Shown here: positions 8,479-18,424 of the stretch, in pieces
How positions within the stretch are numbered: position 1 is the stretch's first letter
Layout of the letters: every line of letters begins with the position of its first letter
Assembly: GCA_022600195.1 (NCBI GenBank)
Contig: JAHZKX010000021.1
Coordinates: 1-64,000 of the forward strand
Reading direction: 5' to 3'
Length of the DNA: 64,000 nt
Origin: Planctomycetota bacterium
Lineage (GTDB): Bacteria > Planctomycetota > Planctomycetia > Planctomycetales > Planctomycetaceae
Position numbers and translations under genes: made by a program
The notes under the pieces: model-generated
What the model was told of the DNA's origin: nothing
What the model saw: the letters and a program-made list of their open reading frames with translations, nothing else
The model's database searches: none

Positions 8479-11400
8479 CTATTCGAGTTCAAGCACAACT
8501 CGAAAACCAATACTGTTCGAGTAGCTTGATGGTGAGAGTTTAGAGCGATACGCGGCTCGCGCATACTGAGGAAACAAAGACCAGTTTCCACCGCGTAACA
8601 CACGAGTGGAACCCGACTCGGGTCCTCCAGGATCCATCGAAACTTTTCCCTCTAATGTTTTGTAATAGTCATCGTCATACCTGTCGCTGCACCACTCCAT
8701 CACATTGCCGTGCATATCGTAGACTGACCAGGCATTTGCTGCATAGTTCCCGACAGGAGATGTAAACGCAAAGCCATCTTGGGCTGATACCCCTTTCAGA
8801 TGAGCATAATTTCGTTGAAATTGCAGGCTGGCAGATCTGTCCCAGATATTTCCATATTGAACCAGCGCTTCTGCATCGTCTCCATGAAAATACAAACTGT
8901 TTGACCCCGCGCGACAGACATACTCCCACTCAGCTTCGGTAGGCAGCCGATATTTTGACTTGGTCCTGATACTGAGCCATTTACAAAAATTGACCGCGTC
9001 ATTCCAACTGACATTGACGACAGGATGGAAGTCATTTTTCAGCCAACCCGTTTTTACCCAGTTAAATGTGGGAATGCCGATGCTGAATTTTTGGGTTGTA
9101 TCGTCCCAGCCTGCGCCACCCCTTCCGTTTCGCTCAGATTCGGTTTTATAGTCGGTCATTTTCACAAACTGCTTGAAATCATCAATCGTGACCTCATGCA
9201 TGCCCATGTAAAAGGGCTTCGAAATCTGCACTTCATGCAGTGGGTGCTCGTTTATAAAAGAAGATGATTTGGTATTGAACTGTTTGGCAATTTCATCCGG
9301 GTCTTTACTGCTTCCCATCATGAATTTTCCGGCCGGGATCAAGGCAAAGTGCATTTCAAGAGAATTAATAAATTTGATTTTGCGAGCGAGATTTTTTGCC
9401 GTTTCATTCTGCTGTCGCTGAGAGGTTTTTTTGACAACGAGACCGGAAGTGGAACCAGGCGATGTGTTCTTGATATCGCCTGGTAGATCAATGATTAATT
9501 TATGGATACGCCCTGAAAGGCAGCCGACAATCAGAGTTCGGTTATCCGGACCAATGGCAATGTCCGATGGCATGTCATCTAAGACATAAGTTGCCAGTAA
9601 TTTGCCATTGTTAAGGTTCCACAATCTGAGAGTTTGATCCGCACCTCCGGAAACAGCCTGCACTCCATTGGGAGAAACAGCCAGACAGGCAATATCCCGT
9701 TCATGCCCTTTTAGTGAATGCAGTAGTTTATGATTCGTCAGGTCCCAGACCTTGATATCAAGTTGCTTGTTTCTGATGGCACTGGTCAGCGCGCGTTTCC
9801 CGTCGCGCGATAATGCCAGTTGACGAAGATCGCCAATCTGTTCTTTATATGTGTGCAGTAGTTTTCCACTCTCCAGATCCCACACGTTTAACTGGTTGGG
9901 TGAACCTGAAAAGATCCGCTTTCCATCTGCTGATACATTCAGACAGGTCAGTCGCGTTGTATGGTTTTCCAGTGTATGAATTAACTTGCGCGTCGTGAGA
10001 TTCCATACGTAAACGTTAAAAAATTTGCCCCGCTTTTTATTTGACCTGGAAGAGGTAACGCCGCGCGTTCCATCTGATGTAACTGCCATATCTCCATAGT
10101 TCCCCTGGGCATCAAACCTCTGGGTATTGGCACCTGTCTCAAGATTCCAGCCAAAAAATGAAGAACCGGAACTGGTAACAGCATGTTTTTCATCCGGCAT
10201 AAATGAGATCCAGAGATTATCACCGGAGTACTCTTTGATCTCTTTCACGAGTGTTCCGTTTATCAGATCCCAGACTTTCAACTCATTATAGGCTCCCGAA
10301 ACGGCTTGTTTCCCATCCGACGATATAACCACACAATTCACTTTTTGACTATGCATCTTGGGCATTAAACCGGGAGAACTGCTTAGTGGGTTCCACATTT
10401 TCAGGGTTCTGTCACGCGATCCGGAAATAATCCGTTTTCCATCGGGTGACATCACAACACACTTTACCATGTTGCGATGCCCTTTGAATGACTGGACCAG
10501 ACGACCGCTGGCGATATCCCAAACTGCCAATGTGTTCGCATAGGTTCCCCCGATCACGTGCTTGCCATCTGCAGAAAGAGCCAGGCACTCAACACTTCCC
10601 GCATGATCTTTCAGCTCAAGGGTCGGCTTACCAGTACTGAGATCCCAGACCTTGGGGCTGCTGCCACTCGAAATGATATAGTTCCCATCAGGGGGCATGA
10701 GAATATCATTGAATTCGGTGGTCTTACTTTTGATCGTTCGGATCTGTCTGCCAGTCTCCAAGTTGTAAATGATTAAGTCGGCTCCTGAGCCCGTAATCAC
10801 CTGTTTTCCATCTGAAGAGATGGCGATTGATTTCACATCAACTTTTTGACGAGTGATTGACTGAATTTCTTTTCCCGAAGTCAGATCCCAAATTTTCAGT
10901 TCTTTGCTGGATGTTCCGGAAACAACATGCTTTCCATCGAATGAAACGGCGAGACACAGTATCGAACCTGTATGCCCTTTGAGTGTTTGTACTACTTTGC
11001 CGCTTCTGAGATCCCAGACTTTCAAGGTGCGATCCCTGGAGCCGGAAATGATCTGTTTCCCGTTTGGTGTGACTGCGACACAATATACGTCGCGGGAATG
11101 ACCTTTCAGCGTTGATGCCAGGGTTCCGTTAGAGAGGTCCCAGACTTTGATGAGTCTGTCTGCTCCTCCTGAAACGGCGTACTTCCCATCGGGAGTCACC
11201 GCCAGACAATTTACATCTCGAGAATGACCTGGAATCGTTCGGATTAAATTCCCACCTACCTGATTGAATGAGAGCCAGTCGGAACGAAAAGAAATTCGCT
11301 GATCTGAAAAAATCTGAAACGCGGCAAGCTCGGGTTCCTGTCGATTCAATAACCGCGCCTGTAACTGTTCCCGCAATGCCTCCGGATGATCGCGTAGAAT

Positions 11401-12519
11401 ATGTTGTGACAGATCCAATGCAACGCCAATTGTTTGAACGAAGGGGTCATCTACGTTTCGATATTCCTCAAGTAATTTGTCGATATTAACTTGTTCCAGA
11501 CGCTGTTCTATCCAGGACGGATTAAGGTATTCCGGTTTGGTGACGACTGGGATGCTGAGAGTTTGTATCAATTCGTTGGGAAAGTTATTCAGTTTTCGTT
11601 CCCAGCTTTCATTTTCTCGTGTCAATTTGACCAGAAACCGTCCCGTCTGTTCTTTGGGTGTCAACTTGACCTGTAATTGTCCCTCGCCTTTGGAGTCTGT
11701 TTTAATGGTTCCCAGCAAAACGCGTTCACTTTTTTTGCTGCCCGGCTGATAGATTACATCCACAGTGACATCTGGCAGTTGTTTGCCCGGTTCATTGTTC
11801 AATGAATCGGCTCGTACTGTGAACCGTCCTGTAAACGCTTCGGCCGGCATGGCAAGTGGTGCTGCCGATTTGGGAACCGCTGCCACTGGTTTTTTCAGTT
11901 CAGGGTTCTTTTTTAGTGCAGCAGGCTGAGAGCTCTTGCCTGTCGCCTCTGTTGCTGATTCGACTTTTTCTACTGGTGGCTTGTTGTCAGCCATTTGGGC
12001 CGGCGTTTCGACTTCAGAATCTCCACCCATTAAGAAAATGCTAACTGTAATGATGAGAGATAAGAGAACAACCGCACCCACCGCCGCTATCAGATAGCTG
12101 ATCTCAATTCCGAGCAGGTTGAGTTTCTTTTTGTCACCCTGTTCCGGAATGAGTACCTGGTTATCGTCTGGCTGAACCGACGTGCGATGATCAGTCTTGT
12201 TCTGGCTCTGTTTCACTGAAGTGGATTCGGGACTCAATAACCCCATTTTGATTTTTAGTTTTCTGTCATAGTTGGCTTTATTTTCTGGAGCCAGCAGGTA
12301 TGCACTCGCAGCAGCAAGTTCCTTCAGAACGCGCTGGGATTGTTGTAGTTCCATTCCAAATGCATTTTGTTGAATGAACGCGATGGAATTCTCGGCAGCA
12401 GCTTTGATGATTTCGGGGTCTTCTTCAAACAATTCAATCCCGAGCAACCGATAGAGATTTGGCGGTTGGTCTACTAGAGGTATTCCAAGCCATCGTTGAT
12501 AGGGATCAAAGTTTGTCAT
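8479..12519 (-). CDS. J-like / WD40 / formylglycine-enzyme-like fusion protein
   Basis: A 1346-residue membrane-anchored protein. Residues 1-90 form the J-like domain common in planctomycete multidomain proteins (DPYQRWLGIP ... YRLLGIELFEEDPEIIKAA ... ENKANYD). A single membrane helix spans about 140-164, followed by a Lys/Pro/Ala linker. From about 430 to 1040 I count 14 WD40-like repeats (GHSRDVNCLAV...SGGADRLIKVWDL), enough for two seven-bladed propellers. The C-terminal 280 residues are a SUMF1/FGE-sulfatase domain (IPAGKFMMGS ... YRLPTEAEWEYVCRAG ... GNVMEWCSD ... GFRVVLE). The catalytic Cys pair of true formylglycine-generating enzymes is absent: the equivalent stretch reads GGNWSLFPQYARAAYR. 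It is more likely a scaffold or ligand-binding protein than an active sulfatase activator. Confidence 0.87.
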   Translation of the reverse strand: MTNFDPYQRWLGIPLVDQPPNLYRLLGIELFEEDPEIIKAAAENSIAFIQQNAFGMELQQSQRVLKELAAASAYLLAPENKANYDRKLKIKMGLLSPESTSVKQSQNKTDHRTSVQPDDNQVLIPEQGDKKKLNLLGIEISYLIAAVGAVVLLSLIITVSIFLMGGDSEVETPAQMADNKPPVEKVESATEATGKSSQPAALKKNPELKKPVAAVPKSAAPLAMPAEAFTGRFTVRADSLNNEPGKQLPDVTVDVIYQPGSKKSERVLLGTIKTDSKGEGQLQVKLTPKEQTGRFLVKLTRENESWERKLNNFPNELIQTLSIPVVTKPEYLNPSWIEQRLEQVNIDKLLEEYRNVDDPFVQTIGVALDLSQHILRDHPEALREQLQARLLNRQEPELAAFQIFSDQRISFRSDWLSFNQVGGNLIRTIPGHSRDVNCLAVTPDGKYAVSGGADRLIKVWDLSNGTLASTLKGHSRDVYCVAVTPNGKQIISGSRDRTLKVWDLRSGKVVQTLKGHTGSILCLAVSFDGKHVVSGTSSKELKIWDLTSGKEIQSITRQKVDVKSIAISSDGKQVITGSGADLIIYNLETGRQIRTIKSKTTEFNDILMPPDGNYIISSGSSPKVWDLSTGKPTLELKDHAGSVECLALSADGKHVIGGTYANTLAVWDIASGRLVQSFKGHRNMVKCVVMSPDGKRIISGSRDRTLKMWNPLSSSPGLMPKMHSQKVNCVVISSDGKQAVSGAYNELKVWDLINGTLVKEIKEYSGDNLWISFMPDEKHAVTSSGSSFFGWNLETGANTQRFDAQGNYGDMAVTSDGTRGVTSSRSNKKRGKFFNVYVWNLTTRKLIHTLENHTTRLTCLNVSADGKRIFSGSPNQLNVWDLESGKLLHTYKEQIGDLRQLALSRDGKRALTSAIRNKQLDIKVWDLTNHKLLHSLKGHERDIACLAVSPNGVQAVSGGADQTLRLWNLNNGKLLATYVLDDMPSDIAIGPDNRTLIVGCLSGRIHKLIIDLPGDIKNTSPGSTSGLVVKKTSQRQQNETAKNLARKIKFINSLEMHFALIPAGKFMMGSSKDPDEIAKQFNTKSSSFINEHPLHEVQISKPFYMGMHEVTIDDFKQFVKMTDYKTESERNGRGGAGWDDTTQKFSIGIPTFNWVKTGWLKNDFHPVVNVSWNDAVNFCKWLSIRTKSKYRLPTEAEWEYVCRAGSNSLYFHGDDAEALVQYGNIWDRSASLQFQRNYAHLKGVSAQDGFAFTSPVGNYAANAWSVYDMHGNVMEWCSDRYDDDYYKTLEGKVSMDPGGPESGSTRVLRGGNWSLFPQYARAAYRSKLSPSSYSNSIGFRVVLELE

Positions 12520-12812
12520 TACGTATTCTGTAAATGTGCCAGTGAATGTACCAGTGAAGGAAAGTAATCTCTGGGGTTTGCTTCATGAAACAGTACGAGA
12601 GCCGCCTGGTGTGTATGAAGCTTGATACTATATGTATTCACATCCCTGAGCAATTAAAAACTGGAAATTTATCCACATGTTATGCTTAATTCAGACGTAA
12701 TGCGCTGATCAGCTGGTCCTGGCAAACCAATGGATTATCACAACGGGAAAACCTGAAACGGAAGAGAAGAGGGGCGTGAGTGGGATTTTGATGCCCCCAT
12801 CCGAGAGGGCCT

Positions 12813-14798
12813 TTATTCTTTTTTCCTGCTTTGATTTTTTTCGATTAAAGCAGCCAGTTCTTCAACGGTGACGATGGCATTTTTATCTTTGTCTGCCTGA
12901 AAGAAGAATGGCAGTTCGCGGAGCGGGACCTCATCCTGTTCCAGTTTTCCGTTGGAATTTTTATCGCGCTTTCGTACGAGTCGGAACGCAATGGTCTTGA
13001 ATTCGCTTTCGGCTGATGCTTCTTTTTTCGGAATTGCAACGTTGAAATAGCCGATCATCATTTCATTCCAGGTCTGATCGCCCCAGGAAACCGACTCATT
13101 CGGGTTTGGATTCGAGAGATTACTGTCCGAATTATTAAAGTGCGCGATACAGTGAATGTAGTCACCTCTCTCTAGGGCAATTGGTTTCTCAATTTGGTAG
13201 GCAGTTTGCCAGTTAAAATCGAAGGCAGGTACATTGAGTAACACTTCTCCCGGCTGGTCAGGAGTTTTTCTCAATTCATAGCGAAATGATTTTCCACGCA
13301 GATGCATATGAGGCATAAAACTCAATAGAAGAGCATTACGGTCATTCGCAGGAGATGTACCTTCAATTTGAAAATTGTCGTCGTGCGGTTCGATGGAAAT
13401 ACGACGTCGGACAAAATCTTGATTGATGACCTGCGCGGTCACAACCTGATGGGTGACTTTTGATTCATCGGTAAAGACCAGACCGACTTTACTACGATCC
13501 AGTTGTTCGCTGCCGATGGGGGTGTAGTGCATCTGAAATACCAGCTTGGATCCCGCGGGAACTTTTTTGGCCATGCCTTTCGGCAGCATAACTTCTCGGG
13601 AGCCGGGAACGTAACCGACCAGAAACTGGTCTCCCTCCCCGAACACACGCACTCGTTTTCCCGAAGGGGGGCGCGCAAAGACCAGGATGTGATGCACGAC
13701 GGCCCGGTTTCCAGGCAGCGCCTCTGCGCCGGTCAGCCATTTGTCTTCTTTAAAACCAGGATCAACGGTGAAATACTGATATTTGACACCCCGTTTTCCG
13801 GCTTGTGCAGGTACCTTGAATGGTTTGTCACGCATATAGAATACAGCATCTGGTTTTTGAGGCAGTTTCCAACCTGCAATAAAAGTTTTCGATTCAGGCA
13901 GATCGTTCGGGTTGCCTTCTGGTGCTCCATGTTCCACCCATTGGTAGATCAGTTCTTTTTCTGCTTTACTCAGGCTGCAATCATTGGAAAATTTCCCATG
14001 CGCCGGATCCGCATGCCAGGGAGGCATTCTTTGGTCACGAACCACTTCGGCAATCGTTTCTGCCCAGCCAGCGACCTCTTGGTATTCGGTCAATTGAAAG
14101 GGGGCGATTTCTCCGTCGCGGTGGCAATCAATGCAGTGCTTCTGAAGGATGCGGGAGATCTGATTGGAATAGGTGACGGAACTTTTGGTATCTGGCTTAC
14201 GTACGCGACCAATAAAACACCCAACCGGATCAGTCGAAATAACACTCACTGGTTTGTTTGCAATGAGTTCTGTGAGCGCGACCTTCAGGTCTTCCCGCTT
14301 GGGTTCATCTCTGAGATAACCAACGCCATACTGGTCGTCCACACGACCGTGATAACGAATGGTTCGTTTTGCATCGAGAAGAAATATCTCAGGAGTCCGC
14401 CTGGCACCGAATTGATCGGCGACATGGTTGCCGGCGTCTTTGAGTACCGGAAAGGTGATTTCATGCTTCCGTGCATAAGCGGCAATTTCTGTAAGTGAAT
14501 CCTGTTGGTTGGACATGATGGCGTAAAACGAGACACCCTGATCAGCAAATTCCAGTGAAAGTTTTTGTAAGCGCCCGCCATACAATTTTGCCAGTGGGCA
14601 TTCTGTTCCCAAAAAGGCAATCACTGTGAACTTCTGCACTGTCTGATCATTCAGTGAAACAGTTTTGCCTCGAAAATCTTTGAGGCTGAAGTTCTCTACT
14701 TTGTTCCCGATCAGGGAATCAGTAGATTCTGCGAAAAGAGGAAATGCGCACAGGCAAACGGACAGGAATCCCGGGATTAGGTAACAGAAGCGTTGCAT
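12813..14798 (-). CDS. Redoxin / haem / copper monooxygenase-like / EF-hand fusion
   Basis: A 661-residue exported multidomain protein with a signal peptide at about 1-23. Residues 30-190 are an AhpC/TlpA-like thioredoxin fold with a lone active-site Cys in GTECPLAK (C67). A c-type haem motif CIDCH lies at 222-226, with MPPWHADP as a probable distal segment. From about 315 to 600 it resembles the copper type II ascorbate-dependent monooxygenase fold, with candidate copper ligands H369-H370, H424 (FQMHYTPIG) and H497/H499 (MPHMHLRG). Two EF-hand-like loops close the protein (DKNSNGKLEQDE and DKDKNAIVTVEE). This architecture recurs in planctomycetes; its substrate is unknown. It is transcribed divergently from acpS. 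Confidence 0.85.
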   Translation of the reverse strand: MQRFCYLIPGFLSVCLCAFPLFAESTDSLIGNKVENFSLKDFRGKTVSLNDQTVQKFTVIAFLGTECPLAKLYGGRLQKLSLEFADQGVSFYAIMSNQQDSLTEIAAYARKHEITFPVLKDAGNHVADQFGARRTPEIFLLDAKRTIRYHGRVDDQYGVGYLRDEPKREDLKVALTELIANKPVSVISTDPVGCFIGRVRKPDTKSSVTYSNQISRILQKHCIDCHRDGEIAPFQLTEYQEVAGWAETIAEVVRDQRMPPWHADPAHGKFSNDCSLSKAEKELIYQWVEHGAPEGNPNDLPESKTFIAGWKLPQKPDAVFYMRDKPFKVPAQAGKRGVKYQYFTVDPGFKEDKWLTGAEALPGNRAVVHHILVFARPPSGKRVRVFGEGDQFLVGYVPGSREVMLPKGMAKKVPAGSKLVFQMHYTPIGSEQLDRSKVGLVFTDESKVTHQVVTAQVINQDFVRRRISIEPHDDNFQIEGTSPANDRNALLLSFMPHMHLRGKSFRYELRKTPDQPGEVLLNVPAFDFNWQTAYQIEKPIALERGDYIHCIAHFNNSDSNLSNPNPNESVSWGDQTWNEMMIGYFNVAIPKKEASAESEFKTIAFRLVRKRDKNSNGKLEQDEVPLRELPFFFQADKDKNAIVTVEELAALIEKNQSRKKE

Positions 14799-14966
14799 TC
14801 GACCTTGAACTCACCTTTCAACTCTACTTTAATGAGGGCGCTAATGAGATGCGAAAATTATATTTACATTCTATAGGGTGAGTACCCTGCTGAATTTGAT
14901 TTCGTTTCAAATATCAGTGAAAGATTTGAATTTGATGTATTATACATGCGACCAGAAACAGGGTAA

Positions 14967-15359
14967 ATGCCAGTGATTGTCGGATTGGGTACAGATATTG
15001 TCGAGATTGAACGAATCGGTCAAATGATCGAGCGGCATGGAGAAACGTTTCTCGATCGCGTATTTACTGAAAATGAAAATAAATATTGCGGCACCAAGAA
15101 AAATAAAGAGCAGCATTATGCAGGACGCTGGGCAGCGAAAGAAGCTGTGATGAAGGCGTTAGGCACCGGTTTCATCAAGGGGATTGGCTGGAAAGAGATC
15201 GAAGTCATCAATTTAGCGAGCGGAAAACCAACGATTGTGATTTCAGGTGGCGTCGAACGTCAGGCGGGGGAAATGGGAATTACAGAAATTCTCATTACGA
15301 TTTCCCACAGCCGCGAATTTGCGACCGCAACAGCAATTGCAATGGGAACAGCCACTTAG
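14967..15359 (+). CDS. acpS: Holo-[acyl-carrier-protein] synthase
   Basis: A 130-residue phosphopantetheinyl transferase of the AcpS type, which moves 4'-phosphopantetheine from CoA onto apo-ACP for fatty acid synthesis. The signature GLGTDIVEIERI carries the magnesium ligand D10, and WAAKEAVMKALGTG carries E59, matching the D9/E58 pair of the E. coli enzyme. ISHSREFATATAIA forms the C-terminal strand. Length is typical. It is a single gene, convergent with the LOG-family gene at 15392. Confidence 0.95.
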   Translation: MPVIVGLGTDIVEIERIGQMIERHGETFLDRVFTENENKYCGTKKNKEQHYAGRWAAKEAVMKALGTGFIKGIGWKEIEVINLASGKPTIVISGGVERQAGEMGITEILITISHSREFATATAIAMGTAT

Positions 15360-15391
15360 CTTTTTCAGCAGATTTCAATATTCGTTGCCCT

Positions 15392-15982
15392 TTAAATCTC
15401 TTCGAGATCCAGGATTTTTTCAATCACAGGCAGCTCATGCCTTTGTAGATGATCAATCAACGAAGACGGGCTTTCATCAGCGATGATCAGATCCCGATAC
15501 TTGGGTTTGATAAATTCCGTTTCAATGCAATGTTCGACCATGTTCAATAAAGGGTCGTAAAATCCAGACGTATTCAACAGGCCAACCGGCTTGGAATAAA
15601 TGCCCAGTTGAACCCAGGAGACGACCTCAAACAGTTCTTCCAAAGTTCCATAGCCGCCGGGCATCGCGATGAAGGCATCCGAACACTCCGACATTTTCGC
15701 CTTGCGCGAATGCATGTCTTCCACAACATGCATTTCTGTGGCGCCGGGATGAAGCAGTTCTTTAGTTGCCAGTTGGCGGGGAATGACACCAATTACCCGG
15801 CCTCCCGAGTCAAGTACAGCATCGGCAATGATACCCATTAAACCGACGCTCCCACCACCATACACAAGCGATATGTTGCGTTGTGCCATCAAACGACCCA
15901 ATTCAATTGCGGACCGCTGAAACTGCTGATCGTTTCCTGATTTCGAACCACAAAAGACGCAGATGCTCTTCAGCTCACTCAT
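15392..15982 (-). CDS. LOG-family nucleotide phosphoribohydrolase
   Basis: A 196-residue protein of the TIGR00730/LOG (Lonely Guy) family. Members hydrolyse the N-glycosidic bond of cytokinin or purine nucleoside 5'-monophosphates. The hallmark PGGYGTLEE lies at 108-116, the conserved MHSRK at 90-94, and the Rossmann-like GGGSVGLMG at 42-50. Its start overlaps the ftsH stop in an ATGA arrangement (15979-15982), implying translational coupling to ftsH. The physiological substrate in bacteria of this group is unknown. Confidence 0.9.
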   Translation of the reverse strand: MSELKSICVFCGSKSGNDQQFQRSAIELGRLMAQRNISLVYGGGSVGLMGIIADAVLDSGGRVIGVIPRQLATKELLHPGATEMHVVEDMHSRKAKMSECSDAFIAMPGGYGTLEELFEVVSWVQLGIYSKPVGLLNTSGFYDPLLNMVEHCIETEFIKPKYRDLIIADESPSSLIDHLQRHELPVIEKILDLEEI

Positions 15983-18033
15983 GCTCCCGTTCCGTCTGCT
16001 GGCTGGTCATTCTCGGCTGTGGGTTCATCCTGTTCCGAATCGCCAGTTTTTCCTTCCTGTGCGTTGCCTTTAAACGTGCCGGGTTTGATCTGAGGCCCAC
16101 GCTGATGCTCTTTCAAAATAGCCTGCAACTGTTCCATATCCATGACTTCACATTCCAGCAGGTCTCTGGTGAGATGTTCCAGTACTTCACGGCGTTCATC
16201 CAGAACTTCATACGCGGTTTTGGAGCATTCATCTATGATCCGTCTGATTTCAAGATCGATCTCTCGCAGTGTATTTTCACTGTGTGCGCCATCGGCTGAA
16301 TTTTGTGAGTCTCCCAGAAAAGGGGATCTTCTGCTTTCGCTGTAATGCACGCGACCTAATTTGGGGCTCATACCAAACTCGGTGATCATGCGGCGGGCCA
16401 GATCGGTGGCACGCTGTAAATCGTTCTGGGCTCCGGTGGAGGTTTCCTGAAAAATAATTTCTTCAGCGGCAATGCCTCCCAGCAGCACACAGATGCGGCT
16501 TTCCAGTTCACTTTGCGTCACCAGTTGCTTTTCTTCTTCGGGACGCTGCAATGTATAACCGAGCGCACCCAGACCTCGGGGGACTATCGAAATTTTATGA
16601 ACCGGATCGACATTGGGTAACGAACAGGCAACCAGAGCATGACCACATTCGTGATACGCCACTCGACTTTTTTCATCTTCATGAATCAATCTGGTTGATT
16701 TTTCCAGACCGGCAACTACACGTTCGACCGCTTCTTCACATTCAAGCATGGTTACGGCATCTTTGTTATTACGGGCGGCGAGCAAAGCGGCTTCGTTGAT
16801 GAGATTCGCAAGATCTGCGCCCACAAAACCGGGAGTGATTTTGGCGATATTCTGCAAATTCACCGTTTCATCCATTTTGATTTTAGCGCTGTGTACCTTG
16901 AGGATCGCTTCACGGCCTCGTACGTCTGGACGATCCACGAGTACATGGCGGTCAAAACGACCCGGTCGCATTAGAGCGGGATCCAGCGTTTCCGGACGGT
17001 TCGTTGCACCCATCACGATCACACTCTGGTCAGAACCAAAACCATCCATTTCGACAAGAAGCGCATTCAGCGTTTGCTCGCGTTCATCGTGACCGCCGGG
17101 CATTCCACTACCGCGCGTTTTGCCCAACGCATCCAGTTCGTCTATGAAAATAATCGCCGGAGATTTCTGGGCGGCTTGCTGGAACATATCCCGCACACGG
17201 GCGGCGCCTACTCCCACAAACATTTCGACAAAGTCAGAACCGGACAGGCCGAAAAAGGGAACGCCTGCTTCGCCAGCAACCGCCTTGGCAAGCATGGTTT
17301 TACCGGTTCCCGGTGGACCTACCAGTAAGACGCCTTTGGGGATACGACCACCGAGCGCCTGATATTTTGCCGGTGTTCTCAAAAACTCAACAATTTCTCG
17401 CAGCTCTTCGACGGCTTCTTCAATACCCGCGACATCATTGAAGGTGACTTCGATGTCTTCCTGAGCATACATCTTCCCTCGGCTGCGACCGAATGACATC
17501 GGCGAACCCGCACCACCCATTCGGCGAAACAGATAAATCACAAAAATCAAAAGCACAATCGGGAAGAATAAAACGGCGATCAGCGATTCCCATTCCGACG
17601 GTCGGCTTTCGGAATCGACGATGATATCTTTCGTTTCCAGATTGGTTTGCAGTTGAGCACGCGTTTCAGAGGCAATTCCCCAGACGGGAATGTAAAACTT
17701 CTTCGTGGTTTCGGGCAATTTCCCTTTTTCAGGCGATTCCGGATTGGGCTGATCTTGAAACGTGATATAGTCGCTGCCAAATTTCAGTTCATGAACGTTA
17801 GTCTTATTGTATTTTCCATCATCGAGACCTTTGACGAAGTCTCCAAATTTGATTTTGTCGCCCTTGTTATTATTCGAGAAGATCGAAAGTGTAATCACCA
17901 CGATCAACCCACCAACAACCAGATACCAGATGACATTGTTTTTGGGCCCTTTAGGTTCACCTTTGGGTGAGTTCTCTGGAGAGGAAGGGCGTTCTTTTTT
18001 TTGCTTTTGTGGGTCTTGGTCCGTATTTGGCAT
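15979..18033 (-). CDS. ftsH: ATP-dependent zinc metalloprotease FtsH
   Basis: A 684-residue membrane-bound AAA+ protease that degrades misfolded membrane proteins and short-lived regulators. The N-terminus is charged, with membrane helices at about 34-52 and 149-169 flanking the periplasmic domain. Walker A GPPGTGKT is at 239-246, Walker B IIFIDEL at 294-300, the pore loop FVG near 272, and the second region of homology [21 protein letters not shown] near 342-362. The protease zinc site is H461-E-C-G-H465. The C-terminal tail (about 640-684) is acidic and low-complexity. It is followed by the LOG gene with a 4-bp overlap. Confidence 0.97.
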   Translation of the reverse strand: MPNTDQDPQKQKKERPSSPENSPKGEPKGPKNNVIWYLVVGGLIVVITLSIFSNNNKGDKIKFGDFVKGLDDGKYNKTNVHELKFGSDYITFQDQPNPESPEKGKLPETTKKFYIPVWGIASETRAQLQTNLETKDIIVDSESRPSEWESLIAVLFFPIVLLIFVIYLFRRMGGAGSPMSFGRSRGKMYAQEDIEVTFNDVAGIEEAVEELREIVEFLRTPAKYQALGGRIPKGVLLVGPPGTGKTMLAKAVAGEAGVPFFGLSGSDFVEMFVGVGAARVRDMFQQAAQKSPAIIFIDELDALGKTRGSGMPGGHDEREQTLNALLVEMDGFGSDQSVIVMGATNRPETLDPALMRPGRFDRHVLVDRPDVRGREAILKVHSAKIKMDETVNLQNIAKITPGFVGADLANLINEAALLAARNNKDAVTMLECEEAVERVVAGLEKSTRLIHEDEKSRVAYHECGHALVACSLPNVDPVHKISIVPRGLGALGYTLQRPEEEKQLVTQSELESRICVLLGGIAAEEIIFQETSTGAQNDLQRATDLARRMITEFGMSPKLGRVHYSESRRSPFLGDSQNSADGAHSENTLREIDLEIRRIIDECSKTAYEVLDERREVLEHLTRDLLECEVMDMEQLQAILKEHQRGPQIKPGTFKGNAQEGKTGDSEQDEPTAENDQPADGTGA

Positions 18034-18424
18034 GGAGACTTATCTTTTCAGAGGAATTAGCAGTTCAAATCATTTCAAATGAATAAATGAAGGGAACATA
18101 ATGTCAGGTGCAGATCTAAATGCAGGAGGCCACTTTTGCGATCAGGGATTCTTAACGCAGCGTACCTCTCTAGTTAATGTATGTGGTTTCGGCAGAGGGG
18201 TCAATCAAACGTTTGCACAGAAATCATCGTTCGGCACAAAACTCGTTCTGAAAACGAACTGTTGCAGAGTGAATGCCTCTTGCCATGTTCAATTAATACG
18301 CCTAAAATGCGGATTCGTTGGTGTTTAGGGCAAAAACTGGAACCGGGGAACGTCTTTTTTCCGCTCTTTGTGAGAATCGATAAAACAGTCATGCAAACTG
18401 ACTGGGGATGAAAAACAGGGTCGA
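18034..18424. other. Divergent ftsH-dxr intergenic region
   Basis: A 391-bp region between two divergently transcribed housekeeping genes. It contains a candidate promoter for dxr (18280-18308). A 75-codon open frame at 18101-18328 is not convincing as a gene. Confidence 0.5.
18280..18308 (+). promoter_or_regulatory. Candidate sigma-70 promoter for dxr-rseP
   Basis: TTGCCA (18280-18285) and TAAAAT (18303-18308) are separated by 17 bp, five of six matches to consensus in each box apart from one substitution. The start would be near 18315, leaving a leader of about 110 nt before dxr. Confidence 0.45.

Noticed and set aside
18101-18328. 75-codon open frame between ftsH and dxr
   Set aside because: It overlaps the candidate dxr promoter, has Cys-rich chance-like composition and no family resemblance.
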